64,000 bases of DNA, from contig NZ_JBHSRI010000038.1 of the NCBI RefSeq assembly GCF_042658845.1, positions 182,559 through 246,558 of the forward strand, given 5' to 3'. The DNA comes from Paenisporosarcina macmurdoensis (GTDB lineage: Bacteria > Bacillota > Bacilli > Bacillales_A > Planococcaceae). A program made the position numbers and the translations under genes. Numbering within the stretch: the first letter of the stretch is position 1; each line of letters begins with the position of its first letter. Positions 7,600 to 16,556 of this stretch are shown here, in pieces. The notes beneath the pieces were generated by a model, which saw only the letters and a list, made by a program, of their open reading frames with translations, ran no database searches and was not told the origin of the DNA.

Positions 7600-7806
7600 G
7601 TGCTGTAGTATTAAATAATTGATAGTAGCTGGAATGTTGAAATTTGTTGGCATTTGTCGTTTTTATGTGAACTAATACCTGTAAAAAGTCGGAAAAAATT
7701 CTTTTTTAATAGATTATTAAAACTATTTTCATAGAACGGCATATATTATTAAGTAGAAAATGGTAAAATACTCATATGAGTATAGTATAGAAAGATGGTG
7801 AGTTTT

Positions 7807-8589
7807 ATGCAGTCGAATCAAGCCACTAGTAGCGAATCAATATCCGAAAAATATTTGAGTGAAATTGAAATAGCTTCCAAGTTGGATGGTGTAGAAGATT
7901 TCTTTGAATTGGAAACAAAACTTTTGTATGAAATTCACCATTTAGAGATAGAAGAAGCAAAAAAGACTTTGCATCTTATTATTGATCGAATTGCTTTAAG
8001 AGCTGGAAAAGACACGATTCGTGGAGTAAAACATTACTTTAGAGTATTGTCGTCAATCATGGCGAGAAAGTTATATGAAAACCAAGTACCAGCTAAAAAA
8101 GCATTTGCTTTTAATGCTGCGTGCATTGAGATGGTTGATTTTCACATGAATGACGCAGAGTTCCTGCAGTTTGCTGATAATTTGATTGATTTTTTTGTAT
8201 CGGTTATTTCAGAAAGAAAACAACCAACGTTCAGTCATCAAACTGTCAATAAGGTCATTTTATATATTAATGATGAAGTTGAATCTGAACTATCCGTTGA
8301 AGATATTGCCAAACAATTTCATGTTAGTACGAGCCATTTATCCCGTATCTTCCGTGAAAATGTAGGGATTACTCTTGTTGAATATTTAAATGTTCGCCGT
8401 GTAGAAGAGTCACAATACTATTTGCGTCATACAAATAAATCAATTTCAGACATCTCCCAACAATATCACTTCTGCAATCAAAGCTACTTTACTCGTATAT
8501 TTAAAAAGTACACGGAAGTGACACCAAAACAATTCCGTGATCAAAAAGACCATGACTATTATCGATTTGCGTTGCCAACAACGATTTAA
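7807..8589 (+). CDS. AraC-family transcriptional regulator
   Basis: About 260 residues. The C-terminal AraC domain (from about residue 155) has both helix-turn-helix units: VEDIAKQFHVSTSHLSRIF, and ISDISQQYHFCNQSYFTRIF followed by KKYTEVTPKQFR. The N-terminal 150 residues are helical (LETKLLYEIHHLEIEEAKKT), lacking a cupin signature, similar to the helical regions of YesN-type regulators but without a receiver. ATG 7807 follows GGTGAG; an in-frame ATG at 7795 is possible. Neighbours give no clear target. Confidence 0.85.
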   Translation: MQSNQATSSESISEKYLSEIEIASKLDGVEDFFELETKLLYEIHHLEIEEAKKTLHLIIDRIALRAGKDTIRGVKHYFRVLSSIMARKLYENQVPAKKAFAFNAACIEMVDFHMNDAEFLQFADNLIDFFVSVISERKQPTFSHQTVNKVILYINDEVESELSVEDIAKQFHVSTSHLSRIFRENVGITLVEYLNVRRVEESQYYLRHTNKSISDISQQYHFCNQSYFTRIFKKYTEVTPKQFRDQKDHDYYRFALPTTI

Positions 8590-8616
8590 AAGAGTCGGAT
8601 ATTACGACTCTTTTTC
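8587..8616 (+). terminator. Rho-independent terminator
   Basis: AAAGAGTCG-gatatta-CGACTCTTTTT directly after the AraC-type gene. Confidence 0.88.
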
Positions 8617-8685
8617 TATAGATTTGAAATGTGGTAGGTAAATAAGGTATACTTTTCTATAGCTTAAAAGATGAAGGTGAAACTA

Positions 8686-9504
8686 GTGAAGAAGAAAATC
8701 GGATTACTGTCAATACTTGTGATGGCCACTGTATTTTTAAGTGGATGTTCGGGTGTTGAAAACAAGGAAGGGTACTTTTACAGTATTTTTGTATATCCCT
8801 TCGACTTTTTACTTAACTTTTTTGGAGATTTATTCAGCGGAAGTTTTGGTTTAGCTATAATTGCTATTACGATTTTGATACGACTTGTTTTAATGCCATT
8901 AATGCTTCGTAACTATAAGACTCAACAAGGCATGAAAGTCAAAATGGATGCAATGAAGCCAGAAATGGATGAAATCCAAAAGAAAATAAAATCAACTAAA
9001 GATAAAGAAGAACAAACGAAGTTACAACAAGAAATGATGGGGCTGTATCGTAAGCATAATGTAAATCCCTTAAATATGGGTTGTTTGCCAATGGTCATTC
9101 AAATGCCGATCATCATGGGTCTTTATTTTGCCATTCTGTATTCTGCAGATGTGAAGAGTCACCAGTTTTTATGGTATAGTCTTGGATCACCAGATGTAAT
9201 CATGACGTTGATTGCTGGTGCAGTCTATTTCTTACAAGCTAAGGTATCTTTATGGACCGTACCTGAGCAACAGAAGCAACAAATGAAGATGTTTGTGTAT
9301 ATTTCGCCAATAATGATTATGTTCGTTTCCTTTACGTCGATGTCCGCACTACCACTATACTGGACAGTTGGTGGGTTACTATTAATCTTCCAAACCTATT
9401 TAGGACGTAAGTTTTATTCTAACCATCCAGAAAAAGCAGTAGAAGGAACAGACATAGTACTAGAAGACAAAGTGCTAGAAGGTAAAGAAAAAAATAAAGA
9501 ATAA
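8686..9504 (+). CDS. yidC: YidC/Oxa1 membrane protein insertase (lipoprotein form)
   Basis: About 272 residues. It has a lipoprotein signal peptide (lipobox LSGC), then the YidC core: the hydrophobic segment ending ILIRLVLMPLMLRNY with the conserved groove Arg, a charged cytoplasmic hairpin (MKVKMDAMKPEMDEIQKKIK), the GCLPMVIQMPIIMGLY motif and three further membrane segments. This is the SpoIIIJ/YqjG class that inserts proteins into the membrane with or without SecYEG. It is not next to rnpA/rpmH, so it may be the second paralogue (YqjG type). GTG 8686 fits GAAGGTG; ATG 8671 is also in frame. Confidence 0.92.
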   Translation: MKKKIGLLSILVMATVFLSGCSGVENKEGYFYSIFVYPFDFLLNFFGDLFSGSFGLAIIAITILIRLVLMPLMLRNYKTQQGMKVKMDAMKPEMDEIQKKIKSTKDKEEQTKLQQEMMGLYRKHNVNPLNMGCLPMVIQMPIIMGLYFAILYSADVKSHQFLWYSLGSPDVIMTLIAGAVYFLQAKVSLWTVPEQQKQQMKMFVYISPIMIMFVSFTSMSALPLYWTVGGLLLIFQTYLGRKFYSNHPEKAVEGTDIVLEDKVLEGKEKNKE

Positions 9505-9508
9505 TAGT

Positions 9509-9542
9509 AAAAGTCGGTGCTGGAAAGCACCGACTTTTTTTA
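9509..9542 (+). terminator. Rho-independent terminator
   Basis: AAGTCGGTGC-tggaaa-GCACCGACTT followed by a T run, after yidC. Confidence 0.92.
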
Positions 9543-9558
9543 AGGAGTGAGGACAGTC

Positions 9559-9804
9559 ATGAAACGAAATTGGATTGCTGGACTATTACTATCAGCAGTA
9601 AGTATTGCTGCGTTGGTCTTTATTATTAAAGGGAATTTATATGTAGCGGTGTTGTTTATGACTGCATTATTTGCCTTAACTAATGGGTTTCGAGCGGTTA
9701 GTTTTAAAGAAAAAGGTTTTGAGCGTGAAGCGAAATGGATGAAAGGTATGTCCATTTTCTTTTCTGTTGCATTTGTCATCATATTAGGAATAATTTTGTT
9801 TTAA
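9559..9804 (+). CDS. small membrane protein
   Basis: 81 residues with two N-terminal hydrophobic segments (WIAGLLLSAVSIAALVFII; YVAVLFMTALFALTNGF), a basic/acidic loop (SFKEKGFEREAKWMKG) and a third segment to the C-terminus. I recognise no family with confidence. ATG 9559 follows GGAGTGAGGACAGTC. A GTG at 9547 lies in that site. Confidence 0.65.
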   Translation: MKRNWIAGLLLSAVSIAALVFIIKGNLYVAVLFMTALFALTNGFRAVSFKEKGFEREAKWMKGMSIFFSVAFVIILGIILF

Positions 9805-9868
9805 ATGTATAAATGACTAAATTTGAGCCATCATGCTAATGAGAAATCATTTGTATGGAGGTTTTTTT

Positions 9869-10405
9869 ATGAAGAATTTAATCATGGTTTGTGTCTTGCT
9901 AATCGTAACAGGATGCAGTCAACAAAAAGAAATGATTCCTGTAAGTGGTGTGATTGAACAGTCACTGGCAACTACGGTTGTGGATTCTACAGGTAAAGGG
10001 ATTGGAACAGCTGAATTAACAGAAACAGACACCGGAGTAAGAATTCGATTACAACTAAAAGGATTAGAGCCAGGAAAAAAAGCCGTTCATTTTCATGAAG
10101 TAGGAAAGTGTGACCCACCTATGTTTACAACCGCGGGTAGCCATGTAAATCCTGCTAAAAAACAACACGGTTTTGATAACCCAAAAGGCTATCATGCAGG
10201 AGATCTTCCCAACTTAATCGTTAATAAAAAGGGCATAATAGATTTAGAAATCACAACACCGAATGTGACGCTTGAAAGAGGAAAGTCGAATTCTTTACTT
10301 GATAAAGATGGTAGTGCATTAATTATTCATGAAAAAGAAGATGATTATGTTACGGATCCTACTGGAAACTCTGGAGATCGAATTGCATGCGGGATAATAA
10401 AATGA
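9869..10405 (+). CDS. sodC: Cu/Zn superoxide dismutase, lipoprotein
   Basis: 178 residues. The signal peptide ends in lipobox VTGC, so the enzyme should be anchored on the outer face of the membrane. Copper and zinc ligands are visible: VHFHEVGKC, then TTAGSHVNP, KKQHG, the GYHAGDLPN loop and ALIIHEKEDDY; the disulfide Cys pair and the active-site Arg segment GNSGDRIACGII are present. It converts superoxide to peroxide and oxygen. ATG 9869 follows TGGAGG. Single gene with its own terminator. Confidence 0.95.
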   Translation: MKNLIMVCVLLIVTGCSQQKEMIPVSGVIEQSLATTVVDSTGKGIGTAELTETDTGVRIRLQLKGLEPGKKAVHFHEVGKCDPPMFTTAGSHVNPAKKQHGFDNPKGYHAGDLPNLIVNKKGIIDLEITTPNVTLERGKSNSLLDKDGSALIIHEKEDDYVTDPTGNSGDRIACGIIK

Positions 10406-10442
10406 AACGCACGTAACCTTTAACGGTTACGTGCGTTTTTTT
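10405..10442. terminator. bidirectional terminator after sodC
   Basis: AAACGCACGTAACC-ttta-ACGGTTACGTGCGTTT, followed by a T run on the plus strand. Confidence 0.9.
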
Positions 10443-10539
10443 GTTTTGTGTCTTTGTTTTTATCGTCTTTACGATTTTCTAAGAGCTCATCTAATTGTTG
10501 CATTAATAGGAGCACGTCGAATTTTGAGATTCGTTGCAT
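10420..10539 (-). CDS. possible 39-residue small protein
   Basis: Reads MQRISKFDVLLLMQQLDELL then a Lys/Asp/Asn-rich tail. GGAGTG lies 8-9 nt upstream of the ATG. The amphipathic helix resembles small Bacillales proteins, but the stop codon falls in the sodC terminator arm and there is no homology evidence. It could be a small regulatory peptide or chance. Confidence 0.35.
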   Translation of the reverse strand: MQRISKFDVLLLMQQLDELLENRKDDKNKDTKQKNARNR

Positions 10540-10621
10540 GAAAAACACTCCAGTCTCGATTTTCTTACTAGTTATTCGAATCAAAAGAGTATTTTCTGTC
10601 CGTAACTATGAAAAAAGTTCA

Positions 10622-11779
10622 TTAATATGAGAATTTATTTCGAGTAAACAGCACAATAAAGATGGATGGAATCGTACATGCTGTCATTCCTAAAAACGCC
10701 AATCCTGGACTTATCTCATATAGATAGCCACCTACAAAGGTTAAGATGGCTGTGCTTAAACCCATTGCAAGGGAAGCGTACATGCCTTGAGCTGTTGGTA
10801 TTTCATTTTGAGATAATCGCTTAGAAATAAATTGAATAAATGCGTAGTGAGCTACACCGAATGAAACAGCATGAAGCAGCTGAGAAATAACAAATATCCA
10901 AACACTCGGGAATAGGAAGATTAATACCCAACGCAGTGTGGAACCAATTCCTGCGACCAAGAACATAGTGGATACTTTGGTTTTGGAAAAGAAAAGATCG
11001 GCTCGAGCAAAAAATAAAATTTCTAATAGAACAGCTACAATTAAGATGACTCCGATATAAAGGCTATTAACGCCTAGCTCCTGTAAATAGATGAATCCAT
11101 AATTGTAATAAGAAGCATGTGCACCTTGCAATAATATGGCAAGAATTAACACCGTTACAAAGGGTTTCGACGTGACTAATTTCTTAACCTCTGATTTTTT
11201 AACATTGCCTTCGCGAATCTCCGGTTTTATAGTTAGAGAAGGGGGAGCAGGGCGGGTATGAAGAAACCACATCAAAGCAAGTCCTATTAACATGACCCAC
11301 AAAATCGCTTGTTCATTCCATATAGAGGTAACTGCACCTATTAACAAAAGTCCTACCGTATAACCAATTGATCCGAATGAACGGCTTTTCCCGTAATGAA
11401 TACGCTCAGTCTGAATTAAAACGGACGCACTGCTTTCCATAGCGGGTAGTAAATTCGGATAAACCAAGCTAAATAGTATGGTGATGATGAGCAATGGAAT
11501 AAATGTATCTGTAAAAATATATAACGACATGATAATGAACGATAAAAATGCGGTCCATATCATGACTCGACGAATAGAGAGAAGTTTTGTAGCAGCAGGG
11601 AAAAAGACAAATGTCGAGAAAGCACGCGCTACCATTCCTGATCCCATAATGATACTTGCATGAAATACAGAAAGTCCTTTTTCAGTTGTTAACCAACCGG
11701 TCCAGTAAGGTAAGAAAACACCCCAAGTAAAAAAGAACGCTGCAAAATTAATGGACAACCATTTTTGAGAATTTATCAT
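10622..11779 (-). CDS. MFS transporter (phenylpropionate/YwbF-like branch)
   Basis: 385 residues with 12 predicted membrane segments. The N-terminus (KWLSINFAAFFFTWGVFLPYW) and the loop RSFGSIGYTVGLLLIG fit the MFS subgroup that includes 3-phenylpropionate permease HcaT and Bacillus YwbF. Substrate is unknown. It stands alone on the minus strand, divergent from the carboxypeptidase gene. The stop is about 80 bp beyond the small minus-strand frame start. Confidence 0.85.
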   Translation of the reverse strand: MINSQKWLSINFAAFFFTWGVFLPYWTGWLTTEKGLSVFHASIIMGSGMVARAFSTFVFFPAATKLLSIRRVMIWTAFLSFIIMSLYIFTDTFIPLLIITILFSLVYPNLLPAMESSASVLIQTERIHYGKSRSFGSIGYTVGLLLIGAVTSIWNEQAILWVMLIGLALMWFLHTRPAPPSLTIKPEIREGNVKKSEVKKLVTSKPFVTVLILAILLQGAHASYYNYGFIYLQELGVNSLYIGVILIVAVLLEILFFARADLFFSKTKVSTMFLVAGIGSTLRWVLIFLFPSVWIFVISQLLHAVSFGVAHYAFIQFISKRLSQNEIPTAQGMYASLAMGLSTAILTFVGGYLYEISPGLAFLGMTACTIPSIFIVLFTRNKFSY

Positions 11780-11900
11780 AAGTGAAACCTCAAATCTATT
11801 TTAAATGTCTAATATATTATAGCGAAAAAATAATGATGCATGTCATTTTTAAAGAATTTAATGGTAAACTTAATGTACGATATATGAAAGAAGGCTTCTC

Positions 11901-12797
11901 ATGCAATCTAGTAAATACCGTTTTAATTCAAATAAAAAAAAGAAGTGGCCAATAGTGGTTACAGTAATTATAGGGAGTATTCTCATAATTGTACCAGTGA
12001 TTTGGATAGGACTTCACAATTGGAACCTCGATAAAAGTGTAGCTGCATTAAATCTGGAGCAACAAACAGGTGACCCAAGCCCAATTATTCCTGAATCAAC
12101 AGATAAGCTAGACAAACAAACTGGTGACGAAAATCAAGAAGTTGGTGCAGATCCATCAGAAAAACCAGTAACACCAGTAGCTCCCGATAAACCTTCTGAA
12201 GAGCCAAAAGAAAGTCCAAAGCCACCAGTAGAGAAGCCAGCAAATAATATGTATGAGCCTAATCAAACTTACCCCAAAACTCCAACTATTAAAAATGGAA
12301 TTGTGGTAGCCAATAAAAAATATCCACTTCCTATTGATTATAATAAGGGAGAAGATTTAATCGCGCGGGCAGCATTTAATCAAATGGCTGCAGCTGCAAA
12401 ACTGGATGGATTTGAGCTCGTTGCGTTTAGCACATTTCGCTCATTTGAACGTCAAGAAACCTTATATAATCAATACGTTGAAAAAGATGGACAGCAAGCC
12501 GCAGACCAATATAGTGCACGTCCTGGCTATTCTGAGCATCAAACGGGTTTAGCTTTTGATATCGGAGAGAAAAACTTTGAACAACACTGGGCAGCTGCGT
12601 CTTTTGGTGAAACGCCTGCTGGTGAGTGGGTTGCGCAAAATGCCCATTTGTATGGCTTTATCCTACGCTATCCGTTAGGGAAAGAACAAGTTACAGGCTA
12701 TATGCATGAGTCATGGCATTACCGCTATGTAGGGGTAGAACCCGCAACGGATATGTTTACACATAAACAGACTCTAGAAGAATATTTAGATCTATAA
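11901..12797 (+). CDS. D-alanyl-D-alanine carboxypeptidase, VanY/M15B family
   Basis: 298 residues. A basic N-terminus and one membrane anchor (VVTVIIGSILIIVPVIWIGL) are followed by a Pro/Glu/Lys-rich linker (about residues 65-115), then an M15B zinc peptidase domain. Metal and catalytic motifs are clear: SARPGYSEHQTGLAFDIG (S-x-H-x-x-G-x-A-x-D type) and HESWHYRYVG. It trims the terminal D-Ala of peptidoglycan stem peptides outside the membrane. Start follows GAAGGCTTCTC. Repeat family A copy 2 serves as terminator. Confidence 0.92.
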   Translation: MQSSKYRFNSNKKKKWPIVVTVIIGSILIIVPVIWIGLHNWNLDKSVAALNLEQQTGDPSPIIPESTDKLDKQTGDENQEVGADPSEKPVTPVAPDKPSEEPKESPKPPVEKPANNMYEPNQTYPKTPTIKNGIVVANKKYPLPIDYNKGEDLIARAAFNQMAAAAKLDGFELVAFSTFRSFERQETLYNQYVEKDGQQAADQYSARPGYSEHQTGLAFDIGEKNFEQHWAAASFGETPAGEWVAQNAHLYGFILRYPLGKEQVTGYMHESWHYRYVGVEPATDMFTHKQTLEEYLDL

Positions 12798-12806
12798 TAG
12801 AAATGA

Positions 12807-12888
12807 AAAGGAGCTGTCCTAAAAGTCATGAAATATGACTAAGGGCAGTTCCTTTTTATATTTAGTGGAGGTTGATTTCCGCTACAAA
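12807..12888 (+). repeat. Repeat family A, copy 2 (hairpin module only)
   Basis: GGAGCTGTCCTAAAAGTCAT ... ATGACTAAGGGCAGTTCC plus T run, then TGGAGGTTGATTTCCG where the similarity to copies 1 and 5 stops. A truncated copy that keeps the terminator-like hairpin directly downstream of the VanY gene. Confidence 0.8.
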
Positions 12889-12951
12889 AAATTAATTTCC
12901 AGGAACCAGTTAACACTTTGTTGTATATGATGGGGAAAAAGGGGTCCTTTC

Positions 12952-13761
12952 ATGGCTGTTATTGAAAGCACGCATTATGTCTATACCGTTCAACCCGGAG
13001 ATACCTTGTACAGCATTGCTAATCGTTTTGGCAGTTCAGTTTCTGCAATTGAGCAAGCCAATTCATTATATCCACCTTTTACAGATCCTGGATTAATATT
13101 TCCTGGTCAGCTACTCGTTATACCTGGAGGCAGATTCGGTTTTCAATACGAAGTGTATTATACAGTTTCACCAAGGGATACTTTGTTTTCAATAGCACAA
13201 CGCTTTTCTGTTTCTTCAGACCTGTTATTTGGAATAAACTCGCAAATTGCAAATCCCGATTTTATTTCGACAAACCAAATGATTCGCATACCAGCATTTA
13301 TCTACGAAGTAACAGCGGGAGACTCATTATCAAAAATTTCTTCACAAACGGGATTGTCTTTAGACAAGATAATTAAAGCGAATGAGCGAAGAGCCAGCTT
13401 TTCGCCTGATGTTTTGTATATCGGATATCTCTTATTATTACCGTTACCAGCTTCTCAAAATATTTTAGTACTACGTCCATTGCCAGGAGATATTATTCAA
13501 GAGGGTAGCTTCATGCAAGGAATGGCGAGGGCTTTTGAAGCGAATGTGCTTTATAGCATACTAGATACACAAGGAAATCTAGTTTCCAACGAAAAAAGCA
13601 TCACGGCACGTGCAGGGGGACCAGAATACGCTGAATTCTCCACCAATCTGCAATTTGACCTCAAGCCGTCCATCCCTACAGGTGAATTAAGAGTGTATAC
13701 AAGAAGTGCAAACGATGGCAGCATTCAAGATTTGGTGAGGGTAAGGGTTCGGTTTGAATAA
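12952..13761 (+). CDS. triple-LysM protein with C-terminal Gmad2-like domain
   Basis: 269 residues, no signal peptide. Three LysM modules: YTVQPGDTLYSIANRFG (residues about 10-57), YTVSPRDTLFSIAQRF (about 67-114) and YEVTAGDSLSKISSQTG (about 121-165). The C-terminal 95 residues (VLRPLPGDIIQEGSFMQGMARAFEANVLYSI ... LRVYTRSANDGS, discontinuous) resemble the immunoglobulin-like Gmad2 domain found with spore-germination and spore-coat proteins. Peptidoglycan or cortex binding is likely; a sporulation role is inferred. ATG follows AAAAAGGGGTCCTTTC. Confidence 0.85.
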   Translation: MAVIESTHYVYTVQPGDTLYSIANRFGSSVSAIEQANSLYPPFTDPGLIFPGQLLVIPGGRFGFQYEVYYTVSPRDTLFSIAQRFSVSSDLLFGINSQIANPDFISTNQMIRIPAFIYEVTAGDSLSKISSQTGLSLDKIIKANERRASFSPDVLYIGYLLLLPLPASQNILVLRPLPGDIIQEGSFMQGMARAFEANVLYSILDTQGNLVSNEKSITARAGGPEYAEFSTNLQFDLKPSIPTGELRVYTRSANDGSIQDLVRVRVRFE

Positions 13762-13805
13762 CTTATTAGGTCTCTAAAAAGAAGAAATCTAATACCCCTA
13801 AAATA

Positions 13806-13850
13806 AAACAGGTGGAGAAAAAAGATCATTTTTTCTCCACCTGTTTTTAT
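13806..13850 (+). terminator. Rho-independent terminator
   Basis: AAACAGGTGGAGAAAAAA pairs with TTTTTTCTCCACCTGTTT around a GATCA loop. Confidence 0.92.
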
Positions 13851-13965
13851 ATGTTTACTTATTTTCCTCCAAAGAACGGAACTGGATATTTATGTTAAAA
13901 TAAATATAAGATTGTGAAGGTTTTTTCACTTGTACTAACGGGAGGCAGAAGGAGAGGAACATTCA

Positions 13966-14367
13966 ATGGTGATTTTTAATAAATCATTTAATCTGATTTT
14001 GTTTGTATTAATATTTCTTTTGTTTATTACGGGTTGTGGAGTTGCTGATGGTGGAAAGGTTACAGCTAAAGACGTGTTAAAACGAAATCCAGAGGCTGAT
14101 ATTTTCCAATATAATGGTTTTATTTATAACAATATGACTGAGGTTGAATGGTTTGAACAAGAAAAAGATAAGTACACCAAACATAGTCTGTTAGATGAAA
14201 TAGAAAAACAGTCATCAAGTAGCTACGGGTTTAAGGATTTAACAACAACCAAGTTACCTGTCGGTACAAAAATATACTCAACAAATGAAAATGAAAACGA
14301 TTTGGGAATCTTGATAGTCGAATACGAAGGCAAAGATTTGTATTATATGCAATTGCTCGAAGGCTAA
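13966..14367 (+). CDS. putative lipoprotein of unknown function
   Basis: 133 residues with a typical lipoprotein signal (ILFVLIFLLFITGC). The mature part contains KDVLKRNPEADIFQYNGFIY and a late segment KLPVGTKIYST ... GILIVEYEGKDLYYMQLLEG, a layout shared by small Bacillus lipoproteins that may be immunity-like or stress related. I do not recognise the family firmly. A coupled membrane gene follows 70 bp downstream. Confidence 0.7.
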   Translation: MVIFNKSFNLILFVLIFLLFITGCGVADGGKVTAKDVLKRNPEADIFQYNGFIYNNMTEVEWFEQEKDKYTKHSLLDEIEKQSSSSYGFKDLTTTKLPVGTKIYSTNENENDLGILIVEYEGKDLYYMQLLEG

Positions 14368-14437
14368 GTAATGGTGTAAATGTGACGAGATGTACAAATA
14401 GTTGAAGGATAAAAATTCTATATGGGGTGACAATAGA

Positions 14438-14626
14438 ATGAAAAATGACTTTTTGAAAGCCATTTTTATAATATGGGGTGTTATTTTATTTCTTGAGTTA
14501 TTATGGTTTAGTTCATTTACTAATAGATCTCATTCAAAAACAGAAGCTATATTTGCTACCACAGTGATAGCTGTAACCAGTGTATTTGGTTCAGTTGGAA
14601 TATATTTATTTAAAAGAGAAGAATAA
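14438..14626 (+). CDS. small membrane protein
   Basis: 62 residues with two hydrophobic segments (AIFIIWGVILFLELLWF; IFATTVIAVTSVFGSVGIYLF) and a basic/acidic end. GGGGTGA lies 8-9 nt before the ATG; an upstream in-frame TTG at 14402 is less supported. Probably co-transcribed with the lipoprotein. Function unknown. Confidence 0.6.
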   Translation: MKNDFLKAIFIIWGVILFLELLWFSSFTNRSHSKTEAIFATTVIAVTSVFGSVGIYLFKREE

Positions 14627-14724
14627 AAAACCGGTTTACCTAACGTGCTGTTTCAGGTAAAAAAATTAATCAATAACTATTATATAGCCTAGGTTGTATA
14701 TGACTGTTGATTTTTAAATAGGTA

Positions 14725-14888
14725 ACTGAAAAGTGAAAGGCAAGAGAAAAACATCTGCTCCTGTTTCTGCATCGCTGCGCTAGCTTGAAACATGAAAGTG
14801 CGTAGTAACGGAAATCAACAGAGCCATTTAATATGAAAAGGGCTGCCCTTAAAAGTCAGTATAAATGACTTTTGGGACAGCCCTTTTT
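14725..14888 (-). repeat. Repeat family A, copy 3 (inverted)
   Basis: Contains CATCTGCTCCTG, the CATCGCTGCGCTAGCTTG module and GTAACGGAAATCAAC, the reverse complement of GTTGATTTCCGTT seen in copies 1, 2 and 5. It ends with a hairpin version in which GGGCTGCCC ... AAAAGTCA pairs with TGACTTTTGGGACAGCCC. The hairpin (14836-14888) would also terminate the minus-strand que operon. Confidence 0.7.
14836..14888. terminator. terminator of the que operon (repeat A derived)
   Basis: AAAAGGGCTGCCC ... AAAAGTCA-gtataaa-TGACTTTT ... GGGACAGCCCTTTTT, a two-part stem 20 bp past the queF stop and also downstream of the plus-strand small genes. Confidence 0.75.
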
Positions 14889-14907
14889 CGTAGAGTGCAA
14901 GATAGAT

Positions 14908-15411
14908 CTATCGATTATTAATCGTCTCAGGATACATATCGTGGTTCATCATACGATGTGTAGCCATTTCTTCATATTTTGTGCCGGGTTTTCCGTAGTT
15001 TGTATAAGGGTCAATACTAATGCCACCACGTGGTGTGAATTTGCCCCATACCTCAATGTAACGAGGGTCCATTAGTTTAACTAAGTCATTAAGAATAATA
15101 TTCATACAATCTTCATGGAAATCTCCATGGTTTCGAAAGCTAAATAAATATAATTTAAGCGATTTACTTTCGACCATTTGAATATCAGGAATATAGCTAA
15201 TATAAATCGTAGCGAAATCCGGTTGGCTCGTAATCGGACATAAAGAAGTAAACTCCGGACAATTAAATTTCACAAAATAGTCGCGATAAGGGTGTTTGTT
15301 CTCAAAAGACTCCAAAACGCCAGGATTATATGAAAAATCATATTGAACGTTTTGATTGCCTAGTAAATTGATTCCTTGTTCATGTAACTCTTCTTTTTGA
15401 CGACCACTCAT
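14908..15411 (-). CDS. queF: NADPH-dependent preQ0 reductase QueF
   Basis: 167 residues, the short Bacillus-type QueF. The catalytic Cys lies in EFTSLCPITSQPDFA; the NADPH/substrate segment VESKSLKLYLFSFRNHGDFHE and the family end GKFTPRGGISIDPYTNYG are clear. It reduces 7-cyano-7-deazaguanine to preQ1, the last soluble step before insertion into tRNA as queuosine. Last gene of queCDEF, 15 bp after queE with AAGGAGGAATTACA before the ATG. Confidence 0.97.
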   Translation of the reverse strand: MSGRQKEELHEQGINLLGNQNVQYDFSYNPGVLESFENKHPYRDYFVKFNCPEFTSLCPITSQPDFATIYISYIPDIQMVESKSLKLYLFSFRNHGDFHEDCMNIILNDLVKLMDPRYIEVWGKFTPRGGISIDPYTNYGKPGTKYEEMATHRMMNHDMYPETINNR

Positions 15412-15426
15412 TGTAATTCCTCCTTG

Positions 15427-16134
15427 TTAAACACCGCGTTTATTTCCCCAAATCAATGCATGTAATTGAGGTAATACTTTCGCATCGTTCATAATCGTAG
15501 ACTTCATAGAACGGTCAATTAACCATTCAAAGCGTTTCAATAATGATGAAACCAATGCTTGATCATCGACTGTTAACACGTCATCATTACCTACCTGTAA
15601 GTAAAAAGGGACTACAGGATAACGTGTATGAATCATTTCCGCATATGTGAAATCTTCCTCATTGAAGATAACAACTTTTAAGCTCACATTGGCATCTATT
15701 AGATTTTGCATAAATAGATCCAGTTGATCGAAATCCGTCTTCATTAAAGAGCTCGGTGGTTTTGGAGAAATCGTGACATCATCAATATCAAGGAGCCAAT
15801 CTTGCCAAAAAGACCCTTGAGTCTCTATAGCTACTTTCCATCCTTGTTCATGACATTGATTAATTAATTCGCCTATTCCTTTATGAAGAGCGGGGTTACC
15901 ACCTGAAATGGTGATATGAGAAAAAGCCTCTTCACCAATTTCTTTTAATGAATCAATGATTTCTTCCGCTTTCATGGCTGTGCTTTTCCCCGTGCCATCC
16001 CAAGTAAATTTAGAATCGCACCAAGAACATGAATAGTCACAGCCTCCAGTGCGAACAAACATGGTCTTTTGCCCGATTACCATACCTTCACCTTGTATCG
16101 TAGGTCCAAATATCTCCATTACGGGAATCTTCAT
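15427..16134 (-). CDS. queE: 7-carboxy-7-deazaguanine synthase QueE
   Basis: 235 residues. A radical SAM enzyme with the variant cluster motif CDYSCSWCDSKF (C-x3-C-x2-C) near residue 33, preceded by FGPTIQGEGMVIGQKTMFVR and followed by ITISGGNPALH. It rearranges 6-carboxytetrahydropterin into the 7-deazapurine ring. The ATG overlaps the queD stop by 4 bp, implying translational coupling. Confidence 0.97.
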   Translation of the reverse strand: MKIPVMEIFGPTIQGEGMVIGQKTMFVRTGGCDYSCSWCDSKFTWDGTGKSTAMKAEEIIDSLKEIGEEAFSHITISGGNPALHKGIGELINQCHEQGWKVAIETQGSFWQDWLLDIDDVTISPKPPSSLMKTDFDQLDLFMQNLIDANVSLKVVIFNEEDFTYAEMIHTRYPVVPFYLQVGNDDVLTVDDQALVSSLLKRFEWLIDRSMKSTIMNDAKVLPQLHALIWGNKRGV

Positions 16135-16556
16135 AGTAATTCCTCCGTTTTTGGACGATATACAACATAGCTTGTCGGAGTTTCACGAACAAGTACTTGT
16201 AGACATTTTGGTTGATGAGGAAGTGTCTTCAACTTATTGTGAATGGTAACCCAAATTTCGTGTGCTACTTGTTCAGTCGTAGGAAACTTCTGTTTAAATT
16301 CAGGATGATCGTTAAGAACGGTATGGTCATATCTTTTGTGTACGAGACTTTTAATGACCTTAAAATCAATTAGAAAACCCATTTCATCTAACTGATCACC
16401 TGCAATGGTAATGTTAATGAAATACGTGTGGCCGTGCATATATTGGCAATTGCCAGCATCGTCATGTGGAATGAAATGTGCTGCAGACAAATGCATATCT
16501 TTATTTAATTCGAATCGATACGTATGAGGTGTTTGTGGATAAAATTGTTGAATCAT
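16131..16556 (-). CDS. queD: 6-carboxytetrahydropterin synthase QueD
   Basis: 141 residues of the PTPS fold. Zinc-binding His residues sit in HLSAAHF and MHGHTY, with the catalytic Cys in AGNCQYMHGH; the late segment PTSYVVYRP matches bacterial QueD. It converts dihydroneopterin triphosphate to 6-carboxytetrahydropterin. Start overlaps the queC stop by 4 bp; end overlaps the queE start by 4 bp. Confidence 0.96.
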   Translation of the reverse strand: MIQQFYPQTPHTYRFELNKDMHLSAAHFIPHDDAGNCQYMHGHTYFINITIAGDQLDEMGFLIDFKVIKSLVHKRYDHTVLNDHPEFKQKFPTTEQVAHEIWVTIHNKLKTLPHQPKCLQVLVRETPTSYVVYRPKTEELL